This document shows positions 29,001 through 41,000 of a stretch of DNA of 64,000 bases, in pieces; position 1 is the first letter of the stretch; each line of letters opens with the position of its first letter. Under the pieces are notes generated by a model. That model was not told the DNA's origin, did no database searches, and saw nothing but the letters and a program-made list of their open reading frames with translations. Made by a program: the position numbers and the translations under genes. The stretch is from Pisaster brevispinus. Taxonomy: Eukaryota; Echinodermata; Asteroidea; Forcipulatida; Asteriidae. The DNA lies in assembly GCA_023634235.1 (NCBI GenBank), contig JAMKCF010000009.1:6200001-6264000 (forward strand), written 5' to 3'.

Positions 29001-32000
29001 TAAATCGGGAAGATAAAGGGATATGATTTTAAAACCATTTTGTTGTAATGTGAAACTTAACTGAATCACCTTTTATTATAAAAAACAGAACATTTACTTC
29101 TCTTGTAGAACAGTATTGTGTAGTAAAGAAGTTAGAGCATAGTCTGGCTGGCATAGGCATTGTCGTGAGGACTGAACTGGCCAGATAGGTGTAATTAGTA
29201 CACTAAATTAATTCACCTGCATAGTTTTCTGTAAAATACGTTGACAGTAAGAGGATAGTTAGTTTTTTTTAAAGTTTTTTTATTGCGTGGACATTATGCA
29301 GTCATCATTGTCATTAATAAATTGGAGATCAAAACTTCTCATTTATTCAATGATTGTTTTCTTATGTTCTGATACAGATGAAGGATGGGTGCGGATCTTC
29401 CTGAAGGGGCGACCTATCACGCTGTTCATGCCAACAGAAACGACAAACTACTCGGTCAAAACCAAAGTAGAAACCCCTTCTGAACAGCTTAAACTAGAAT
29501 GGGTGTATCCTTTCTTATTCCTTTATTCCTGTTTACTAAACCCACAAAGTTCTGCTTCTCTGGGTAAGGAGACCTAGTGTTCCCAACCATAGTTGGCATC
29601 CAACAAAATGTTGTTGAAACGAATCATTTGATGGGTCCTTTGGATCAGAACTCTCCATTTTTGAATTGTAATGTATCTGAGATATCCTGCAATAATCCAT
29701 CACATGGTTTCACTTGAATTTGATACTATACTGGTAGGGTAAAACCATTCATTCTTTACTTGCTGTGTGGCCAGGTCAAACAATCGCACATTTTGATATT
29801 GGGGTACCATAGACTGGATCTTACAGGCCGAAACCTTCTTGGGAGTTAAACACAAGTAAATGAGGACCTAAGAAAGAAATCAAGTGTGCAGTATACTATC
29901 AAGACCATTAAATCAAACAAGTGGAGATAGGCAGGTCACCTAGCAAGGAAGTATGACAACAGGTGAACATGCAAAACAACTGATTGGACTCTAAGATACC
30001 GAACAAGAAAAAAAAACTACATTACTTCAAAGGGGGTCGTTTCTAACAATGTTTTATAATATCCAGTGCTCTTTACCAAGTAAATTTTTATGGTCATGAA
30101 CTTGTGGAGTAATTACCAAAAGTACACCTTGCCTTTGAACCATTGGCTAAGATATCAATGAAAATTTAAGTGTTCTAGAAAAAGGAGTGTATTACCCCTG
30201 ACAGACTAGAAAGTTTGGCTAGTGTGTGACCTCAATCCTCCAGCATCTTCCTCTTCTATGTCACTCCATACCATATTGTTTGGACTTGGGTAAGATTGGA
30301 TTGCCTGACCCTGTGATAAGCGCTTGTTTTGGGGGCTTACTGGCCCCAGTCCTTCTGAATGCTTCACTTTGGCAATTGGATATAGAAGGAATGGGGGATT
30401 TTTTGGGACGCTAGGTGGCAGCCGACTTACCAGGTAAATCCATTGTTCGCGGTAATGTGCGCATGGTCAGAACTACGTTAACATTTACTTGGTAAGTCTG
30501 CTGCCACCTAGCATCCGAAAGTCTCCCATTGAGGCTGTGAGGGGTTTTAAAGAAAAAGAGAAATGAAGAAAAAAGGGACAGACAATTTAGGATGTGAGCT
30601 CCGTAGTGATTTCCTTAACTCTGCAGAACAGGTATGGCTACAGAGGGAAAGACTGCCGCAACAATCTGCACCTGCTACCGACAGGTGAATTGGTGTACTT
30701 CATGGCAGCTGTTGTAGTCCTTCATAACTTGGAGGAGAATACTCAGCGCCATTACATGGGACACAATGATGATGTCAAGAGGTAAGTGTGGCTTTACATC
30801 CAAAATCTAGTATTCATCTAAATTAATCAAGTTATTTGAACCTTGACCCTAACTCCAATTTAGTGATTGACTAGCATCCTTTCTCACTACAACAAAATCC
30901 AACACCATTAACTCAACACCCAAACTGTTGCACTCTAATTATAGTGGTAAGTCAGGTCCCATGTAAAGCATGATCTAGTGCAGTCTCCAGTCCAACAGAA
31001 TCAAACAAAACATGCATTTTTTGAGTGAGATTTTGTTTCCTTTTACACATTAAGCAATGTGTGTGTTTGTTGGAACCCAATGTTTGAATGTGGACGAGAC
31101 TTGCTCTGTCAGTTTGACCCTCCACCCTGACAAATGTTTGCACATGACTTGCTCTCTTTGTTATGAAAGGGATGTGCTAATATGCCATCCTAAAATATTG
31201 GTCATGCTTGAAAATGTATCTAACATTACATAACAAAGTTTGCCAATTGAAGACAGTGAATGATTTCCCTTGCAGGCCTTGAACTTCGCTCTTGAGGAAA
31301 ATGTCAATTTGTATTGGAACTTTTCAAAGGGCACCACAGCAAAAGCACAGGGCACCACGGCAATTGCTGAGGGTGCAGTGGGTTATTTCGAGGCCTGAAA
31401 ATGCTACACAGCAAATGCTACTTGAACCTCATCATTTGCTCCTCAGTATTAGTAGTCAGTGTGCACAAAACATGTTCAGTCTAATTATCCTGCTGTGCTT
31501 AATTGCCGGACAAAATTGTTCCCTGGAAAGAGTCGGAATATTGTTTCCATGAACATTTGTTTATTTTATTGTAAAGGCTTGGAATGTATATAATACATAC
31601 TGTTTCGAAAAATAAATTGTACACTTGTCGTTTTTGGCGCTGATGTTAAACCACAGTTTACCACTGTTTCCGTCTAAGCTTCATTTTAACCCAATGGCCA
31701 CTGCCCAAGCCAATCATGCTCATTCAGTCACCATTGCATGTTTCACCAGGTGGGGCCTGACTTGTACATGAAGAAAGGCCAACCTTCTGGAGATAAACTG
31801 GGTCCAAATTCTCGAACGATTCTTTTTCTTTTCTCCCTAGTATCGCCATCCATCCCAACAAGTGGATCATAGCATCAGGCCAGGTGGCTGGGCATGACAA
31901 GGAGGAAGGAAAGGTAACCGATGTGTATTGATGCCTTTGGTTCCTTATGCAAATGAGTGTATAACGGGTAGATTTTGTGTGTTGTTGATAAAGGAAGGTG

Positions 32001-35000
32001 TGTACAAAGATGCTTTGATGTTCAATAGATAGTTCTCGATAGACGCCATCTTTACGGGCAACTTGGGTTTGGGGTTTGAGCTGCGTCAAGCGTTCTGGTT
32101 TTTTTTCTATGCAGCCAAGTGGTTCATTGAGCAATCATGCAAGGACTTTGCTAAAACTCAAGCATGCAGCACACAGTATTTACGCATAAGCATAGAAGAA
32201 AGACTATCATTGCCCGTAAAGATGGTCGACTTTAGATGGCATGACGTCAAGCGGGAAGTATCTATTGACATTGCAGTTTGTGAGGCTAGGAAATAGTTCA
32301 TTAGAGTTTGTTATCATATTACAACAGTGTGTGACAATATTTGCTTGATATATTTTCAGGGTTGATACCTCAAGGTCTGTGGTTTGTTCTCATTGCAACA
32401 GTTGATTTTTAACCAGTAACTTTACTCCATGATAAAGTGATCTATCTTTCTTTGTAATGTATGCCATTTTTCATGCTGCATAGAAACAACCGATGATGAG
32501 GAACACGGCTACCGTATGTAGAATCAACTCGTAACAAGATTTGAAGCCATGTTTTCCATGTTAAATCAAGCTTAGTGCAATTACGTTTTAATTGCCTTTT
32601 TTGTGTCCTCCCCCCAAGCTCTATTATCCCTAGACTTGAAATCAAGGGCCTTGTTAGTAGTTGGGGGCCAAGGTTAATTTATCGGTGTGTTCTGGGGGGT
32701 TGTTCGTGGCTTCCCGTCCTCAGCTACTGTAATGGATGCTGCCTCCACAAAGCTAAATGGAAGAATCAATCAACCTTGAGTGTATTAATGACGATGTAAT
32801 GCCCATCCCTTGGCAATTAACAAGAAAGTTCTAAGTGCTTTCTGGCTCTCTCTAAGTGGTCCATAAGAGTAGCACTCCTACAGCAGTGTCATGGGAAAAT
32901 GTCCACTTTCCCCTCATTTTTGTTTGGACATTTGTACAAAAATGATGAACTACTGTAATGCTGCTTTTTAAAAACATTCTATATATCACTAAAAACTCCT
33001 TTCGTCTTGAAATTTGTGTCATCATAAAGCAAGATATTTGTAGTACTAGCCCCTTGTCAGACAGAGTTGCATCTTAGTTTATTGGAAAGACCTCCCTTTG
33101 TGTTGTTTTTAGAGCCTGTGTCATGCACAGTTATTTTGATTTTTTGTTTCTAAAAGCAAATCCCCTCAATGCATCTCTTAAAGATACAGTACGGCTTTTG
33201 TTTCTTTTTATGTAATTTTCCCTTTCCCTGGTGTCAAATAACACAATCCTTAACCTTTGCGTTTTGCTCGTGATGTATTGAGCTCCCGTAAAACTTTGAT
33301 TTATTCTCTGAACTATACTCGGGAAAATGCAGTAGAGTAAGAAAAATAGAAACAAAAAAAATTCAAAATATGTTTTGTTTTAAACTTAGCCTGGTGGGAT
33401 TACAACCAAGTGAGGTTTGCGGTGACAACTCGTACAGATCTCAGTACATGAGTAGTGGTGGTTCTGAGAACCACTAGTTCTTTCAGAGCCACCAGTTCTT
33501 TCAGAACCACCTGTTCTTTCAGAACCACCGGTTCTTTCAGAACCACCGGTTCTTTCAGAACCACCGGTTCTTTCAGAACCACCAGTTCTTTTCAGAACCA
33601 TCAATACTCAAAAAGAGATTTATGTTCATAGTGTCACCGCACTCACAATTATTTCATAGACAAATAGATTTAATCTGGAGGTTGTAGGTTCAGATCTTGT
33701 CCTGGTTAATTTTGCTTTGTTCACTCCCAAAATTTGATTAAACTTTACTTTGTCAGTTTCCCTTGTTGTTTATTACTTACATTTAAACAGATTTCTGTTG
33801 AGCAGTCATTTTTTTAGCCGTTTTTGCCGTGGTCTGTTTTCACCAACAGACAGAGCCTACAATCTGGCCCACCATTACAAATTGCTGTACGTTGGCTAAC
33901 ATTACAAATGCTGTATGGTATCTTTAATCAACTCACACCTGACTATACCCCGTCTGTAGAAAAAATGCGAGCACTCGTGTGGAACCCTGAGCCTCTTGAT
34001 GTCTCACGGTGTCAATGTCTAATGTGTGAAAAACGTTGATTGTTGGCACACTTATCCTGTCACCATTACTTTAAAATGTCCAAACCTCCTGAAAGTGTTA
34101 TGCTTGGATGATAATGGCTCTCTGCTAGGAGTGGGATATGAATTAGCAATGACTGACCGATTGGTTTTGGGGGGCTGTGGTAAATCTTGGTTTGTGGAGC
34201 AAGCTGCAGATTAGATTGCTTTTAAGGGTGTTTTTGTAGTTGAAAGCAGGAGAGCACCAAGCTCACTAGAAGGCCTGACATTTCATATTTGAGAGGGCAA
34301 AGCCATTTTAAATTTGCAAAGGGCACTTCCATGGGAACATCTTAAAGTCTATATGGAAACTTTCAAAGGGGCACCAAGGCCAAGACCAGGGCAACAGAGG
34401 CCAAGGCCTCTGTGGCCTTCGTATAATTCCAGGCCTGCTCAATGTTTAGAACCCCTTGCATAGGCCGTCCTGGCTGAGGTCAATTAATGGAAACGTGCTA
34501 GCTCGGTGGGGGCGCTGTTTGACTGTGTGACGTCATATGCAAGGGGTCTAGTGTTGGGAAGTGAGATGCTTTTGTTGTATTTCAAGCAAATTTGAAGGTA
34601 TTTTTTTATTGAGGGCCAGTTGAGAAGTAAAACTCGGGTAGTGCAAGGGAAGGAGCAATTTTTGTAAAAAGTCTTTAAAAGCATTGCTATAGTTTAAGAT
34701 GATGATTGCAGTAGACTAATCAGGTGTTTCATTGTATTTTTGTTTTGAAGAAAAAAAAAAGTGCATGATAAAAACAATAGTGGAAAAACATGTGGTTTTT
34801 TACTGCTACAGCATCTCAGAGTATTGCATCAGTTTTTTAGATTGGCCAATTGCATTAAATGATGATTTTTTTAATGCATCCCAAATGAAGTCAAACGTAT
34901 TCCAAGTTTTAGAATTGCTGTCTTTCACGGATGACCGCTTTTTTGTCATTACAGCCCCATGTGCGCATCTGGGATTCAGTCAACCTGACCACGCTGCATG

Positions 35001-38000
35001 TCATTGGACTCGGGCACTTTGACCGTGCCGTGTGCTGCGTAGGATTCTCCAAATGTGTAAGTTTGGTCATCATTGGTCATGAATATTCATGAGGAACTTT
35101 ACATGACCACTATTAGCAGTTGAAGGGAGTTTGTCTTCACTTGTCATTAGCTTATTTATTTCTGTCTAATTACTGCCATCAGTAAATATTTGTGATTTTT
35201 TTTAACTGAATATTTCTAGTAAAAATATTTGAAAAATAACACGAAACAGAAGGTTGGTTTTGTTTTATCTGTGAATTCCGGGTGTGACCTTTTCCTGTGA
35301 ATTTTTTGGTTGAGTGGAAGTTTGGGTCAAATCTTGCGGCCATTTGCGGCTGCTACAGTCTTTTTGGTACAAGCCGCTTGTAGCCCGTATGAGCTCTAAA
35401 AGGGTTAATACACATTAATTTATCACAACCTTGTTAACAGAATTTAAGGGGAAAATGACAACTAAACTGTTTATCCTTGCAAATTCTCTTTTAAGTAAAA
35501 TACTAAATATTAAAATGAGCTTTCGAACTTCTAGAATAGTTTAGAAAATCGAAAACAATTTGTTGTCCGATTTGTTGAGGCACTGTCAAAATGGAAGTGA
35601 GCCGACTGGCAATAAAACTTGGAACAGAAAGAATCAGTTGACATGATTTGTTTTAGATGGTTAACTTGCTTGAGATTGCATCATTTCTCATCATGATGGC
35701 ATGAAGGGGGAGAAAAAAAAATACAATTGAAATACTGAATAGATTTAATATGATTTATGTGAACATTATTGATATCCGTACGTACTATTTGTTACTTGTT
35801 ATTATCGCTAACCCATGATTAACGGATTGAGATTTTATAATTGTGGATATCAAGCGATGTTTTGTAATTGTTGTCCATTAGGACGGAGGAGATCAACTTT
35901 TAGCTATTGATGATTCCAACGACCATGTCTTGTCAGTCTGGAACTGGGCCAAAGAGAAGAAGCTAGCTGAGAGTAAGGTAAGGGGGTCTCGGGTTGATCT
36001 GAGTATTGACAGGGTCTTCTCAAAAAAATACAAACCGTTCAAAAATAAAGCAAAACACATGAAATATCACTCAAGCCACAAAATAAGTCTTCTTTCCTCC
36101 CCCCCCCCTCCAAAAAAATAAATAAATAAATACAAATTGATCGGTGATTTTAAAATGCACCAGCGAGCCATAGCTTGATTTTTTTTTTTCATTTTTAAAA
36201 AGCTCCAAGTGATCCCCTATTTTTCAAACCGAACGTCATGACCAGGGGGCCAAATTACATAAATTTGCTAAGCACTGAAAAATTCTAGCTTCGTAGAAAT
36301 AGGTCAGCAGCCGGAATGCCATAAAGTTGAGCTTGCTGTGACCGGTGCTCTGCTAATCGTTTGCTCGGCCGAGAAATTTACCCGGCAATCTTTCATGCTT
36401 GACGGCTTGATGAAATTGGACCCAGATATAGTGGTCTGACCACAGACCTTCTTTGACTGATTCGCACTTCATGCGAACACAAATGCAAAGTGAATTTGAA
36501 GCCACAACTCTATATTTGCAGTTAATGGTTCGCAAGAGTTAAGCTCATTTCAACACGAGCAAATTCGCCATATTTTTTACCATGTGAGGGTGTATGTGGA
36601 CAAAACATGTGATGCAAAACAAGTAAATGAACTGTTTTGTTTTTTCATTGCTATTGATATTTTGTGTGTATTTCACCATTGATAAGAGAGTACGACATAC
36701 AGGTAGTTAGAATAAGATGAAATTGTACTTGTGATGCAAGAAATTCCCCCATTGATTGTGCTCTTTGCGGTAAAAAATATGGTCAATTGAATTATGAAGT
36801 GTGGATCGGGCTTAGTGCTTCACAAACTCGTGTCTGACGTTACTTTGAGGCTTACAGTTTTTTTCACGATTTTCATTTGCGCAGTCCATTGGTGACCCGG
36901 TGGTTGCAGCAGAGTTCCACCCCCTGGTGGATAACCACATGGTCTCCTGCGGTAAAGGACATATCCTCTTCTGGACGCTAGAGAATAACAAACTTACCAA
37001 GAAAGCTGGCATCTTTGAGGTAACATTTTTATTAGATTTTATAACTAGTTGTTTTGTATGTATTGGCTGGTGCTAAATCTTGTGGGGACACTTGAATGCT
37101 GATCAAAAAGGAAGCCAGTGCAGGGGGGTTTTCTCAGTCCTTGGATAGTTCATATGATAATAGCATAAATAATGATTCTTATTGATATGTTTTTAAACAC
37201 ACTGCTAAAATTATTATGCAATTTGAAGCTAGACTTGCTGGCTTGTCTTGCCTGAAGACAGAGTTGACTTGTGTAAAAAACAAAATTAAGGACATCGCCT
37301 TTTTAAAACAATTTTTATTTTGAATAGTGTGTACAGTTTGGGTTTTTTCAGTTCTGAAATCGTTAGCATCCAAATTAAAACCAGCACTTGGCATTTCAAG
37401 TGAGTAGTTCTTAGGTGTTTGGTAGATTGAGAAAAATGTTGCTTATTTATTTTACTTATTTCCGTCTTGTTTAACCAGGGTAGCCCCGTCAGTTATCAAA
37501 GAACTGTTCTCCTTGGGGGGGGGGGGGGGGGCATTGTCTGCATTGTGATAGACTATAGAGCTTTCACATGCCCAATTGCTTTGATCTTCCTGAGCTAGTG
37601 TTTTAGATAGAGGAAGTGCTTCCTACAGCATGCTTTTTGTGACGAATTGGATATTTCATCATTATGGTCTGAATCCAGAACTTGCCTCTTTGTTCATTTC
37701 TCTTACGTCCCAACCAAGCATGAGCAACATGCAATAGACTTTTAGAAGTCCTGTTTGAAAAGTTGTTGATGCCATTCTTAATGTGTCTTTTCCTTGACTG
37801 TCTTATTGACTGATAATTCCTTTGGATGTAAACTTTATAAAATGTGACTGAGTTACTGACCACTCTGATACCTCTGTCTGTTTCATGTATTTGCCCTTTT
37901 AAAAAAAAAAATCGTGCTTCGTGGACCACAGAAGGTATGTGAAAGAGGAGTCGTGTATAAATGCTTGTTGGCATGCAGCCCCTTCTTCTATCTAACAACC

Positions 38001-41000
38001 TTAATGCACTTTGTCTGACTGTCGTTCCTTATAAGCTGTCACCATTGCATGGACCAATTGGTAATGGGTCGAGTGTCTCTCCCTTTTATACTTGTTCCCC
38101 TTTTCTTATTTTCTCGGTTCTCGGAGGAATCATTTCTTTGTTCCCAGATGATATTTAAAGATGATGACGTTTGCAACTGAAGTCATATTGGTATTATTCT
38201 TATTGATGAAGTCGGGTTCAATCAGTAAATTCTTGCTCTTAAGTCCCTTTGCATTTTCCATTAAATTGGGATTTTTTGTCACCAATGTAGGCCATCAGTG
38301 TTGTCCAAACAAAATATTTCCTGATAGTTTGGTTTGTTTATTGAGAAAGCTGGTACAAATGTGTTTGTATTTGGAAGAGTTGGGGCTTTTCCAAATTTCG
38401 GCTTAGGCTCCATCTCCAGGCTCCATTTGACGGTTGAAACACTGTGCAAAATGTTCACTGCTCCAAAATTGATGATGGAGCCCAAACTGGAGCTGGAGCC
38501 TAAGCTGAGGCTTGGGAAAATGCCTTGAACATAAAGACCGTTCCATTTTTGTGAATAGGTTCCAGTTTTTATTAGAGTTTTTACAAAATAATAAAGAACC
38601 CTCCCCCCTAAAAAAAACCCCAAAGTAAAACAAGTAAATAAATTAAATACTATAAAATACTAATTAATTAATCAAGAAAATGAATCAAATCAAACCTAAT
38701 TGTTTTTACTCTTAGAAAACACATTACTTTTAAATACTTACATAAGCAGATAAATGATCACGGTTGATAAATCTTAAAAAGTAGATATGTAGAGTTGCGG
38801 TTGTATCACTAAGACTCGGATAATTTTACTCCAGATAATGATGATCGCTATCTCTTAACAGAAACATGAGAAGCCCAAGTTTGTGCTGTGCCTGACGTTT
38901 GCTGGCAATGGTGATCTGCTCACAGGCGACTCCAATGGGAACATCTTCATCTGGGCTAAGGGTAAGATTGGGTGCCAACATTTCAGGAGTTTCAATACAT
39001 GAGGATTTAATTTCTGAGATTTTGTGATTGAGTAAATGAAACATTGCCTTTGTAAATGCAATCCCTAAGAGACTCTTTGCATACATTTGAGCTTTGGGAC
39101 CCATTAAAGTGCATGTTGTTTGGGGTTTTTGTTTTTTGTTTTTTTGTTCACAGATTAAAGCAATGAACCTCGGAACCCAAGATTGTTGCCCAAAATAGTT
39201 GAAAGACTTGCATAAAATGTACTTGCTGTCGTTTAATTCTTGAACTCTTTCATTACCCATAACTCCATGCAATATTTATGGAGGATTCTTCTCCATGGTT
39301 CATCCAGCACCACAACTGTTGCCCTCTGATTATGGTCTATTAATGTCATGTTGGATTGAAACTTGAGCCATGGCCTCTTTTGCCTTGGTGCCCCTTCAAA
39401 TGTTTCTCATAGACTTTAAGATTTTCCACTAGAAGTGGAACTGGCCTGGCCATCTCAAAGCTGAAATTCCAGACCTGCAATGTTTGTCAAGTGAAGTCTG
39501 TTAAGATGAGTTATTAACCCCCAAAATGTCATGGTGCTGCTCCTTGCAGGTAGTAACCGCATCAGTCAAGCCATCAAGGCCCACGAGGGTCAAATCTTCT
39601 CACTCTTCATGCTCAAGGATAAACTCATATCAGGAGGAGGCAGAGATAGGAAGGTGTACGTCTATGACGAGTCCTACGAAGTCAAGATCTCACTGGAGGT
39701 ATGAAGAGGGGACAGGCTTAAGATTGAGATGCTGGAGCATGTTGTGAACTTATCTTACTTAAGCCGTGTCTAAATGAATGGCCACGGCTGGCTGTGGCTG
39801 GATCACTGAACAGTCCTAGTCTTGAAGCTGTTGCTGAAGCCAAAGTAGCTTTGATGAATCCCAAGTCAACTAATCTTCACTACCTTTGCTTCAGAATGAC
39901 TTCAGGATGACAATCTTTATAATCCTCAACAATGGAAGTTTTCCTAATGCTGAAAATAAACTTTGGCTGGGGATTTGTGTTAGTAGTAAGAAAGACAAGT
40001 TTTGACTAAGTAAACAAAATGAAGGAGATATTTGGTTTTACTCTTACACCAATATGTTTTATGTACTGTATACTCGGTACTTTCCCATTTCCTGTGAAAA
40101 ATACTCACAGGCATATTACTTGGGTGGGATTCGAACCCACCACCTTTGCCATTCTAGAGCAAATGTCTTTACCACTAGACCACAAAGATTTGCCCGAGTT
40201 CTTTGTATTTAGCAGTAGGTACCACAACAATTGAAGAACTATTTAAAAAAAAAAATCAATTGTGAAACTTCCCAGTGACATTTCCTTGTGACCAATTCAT
40301 AAAAGAAGCTGGGTACTAAGTCTTTACTGACTATATTGCTGTTGTCAATAGAGAGATAGTCATAGAATTAAGTCTCAGCTGGGGGTGCTAGCATTCAATA
40401 TGGTGACACCCAGGAAGTTGAATAAAGTTCTATGCATTTTACTCTATACAATTTTGATGAAGGTATGATTTTTATCATTCTTTTCCAAAATATTTGTCAT
40501 GGATTTTGCAACTAACAGCAATGTAGTGGGAAATGTTGATAATCCAGAACAAAAATTTAACTAACACCTGGGTCAGACAGGCGCTCCAGAGTCGTGCGAA
40601 CCAAACAGATTAGGAGTGACTCTAGGTCGACCCAAATAAATTTTGGTATCAGACAGGCAAACTTAACATAATATTACATTAGGTTTGGCTCATGACAAGA
40701 TCGACGTCTGAAACCAAGACGCTCCGGATTTGTTCCGAACGACTGCAACAGTCGATATTTCGACTTCCCCACTGATTTCAGGCATGGGATTTCTCAGGAT
40801 ATTTCCTGATTTCAGGATTTTCTCTCTCTTAAATTTTGGAGTAAAGCCGTCACCAAAGTGAGAAAAAAATTGTCCACATTGAGTCCAAATCTGTAGGTTT
40901 GTATTTCTGGTTATGCATGAAGCCTGTAAATCTCTTGAATGAAAACAGCTGGGAAGTTCCAGGTCTAGCATAAGGGAAATAAAGTCTGGCCTGCAAGACA

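Larger units (their letters stand above)
17187..29377. other. Large EMAP intron (12.2 kb)
   Basis: The longest intron of the gene, before the HELP exon. It holds fold-back elements at 17309, 20974, 22351 and 23378 and otherwise AT-rich sequence with scattered TACATGTA. Reading frames up to 101 codons (for example 26812-27117) lack splice context or recognisable protein. Its size leaves room for another promoter, but none is visible. Confidence 0.55.
29505..30631. other. EMAP intron within the HELP coding region
   Basis: Contains a partial copy of the TTAA-flanked MITE (30022-30137) and the fold-back element at 30394-30528. Otherwise unremarkable. Confidence 0.6.
31914..34954. other. EMAP intron
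   Basis: Contains the hairpin minisatellite at 33476-33601 inside a fold-back element, a partial tRNA-like SINE tail at 33667-33800 and two further fold-back elements (34271-34438, 34447-34550). No coding exon was recognised. Confidence 0.6.

Noticed and set aside
31724..32134. 136-codon minus-strand reading frame
   Set aside because: Shadow of the EMAP exon 31841-31913 and flanking intron; no family resemblance.
33476..33601. CRISPR-like array
   Set aside because: Units are contiguous with no unique spacers; it is a tandem minisatellite in a eukaryotic intron.
33386..33604. Repeat peptide frames over the 18-bp array
   Set aside because: Same reason: the minisatellite period is divisible by three.
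38826..39272. 148-codon minus-strand reading frame
   Set aside because: It is largely antisense to the EMAP exon 38862-38961 and its intron and has no recognisable domain.
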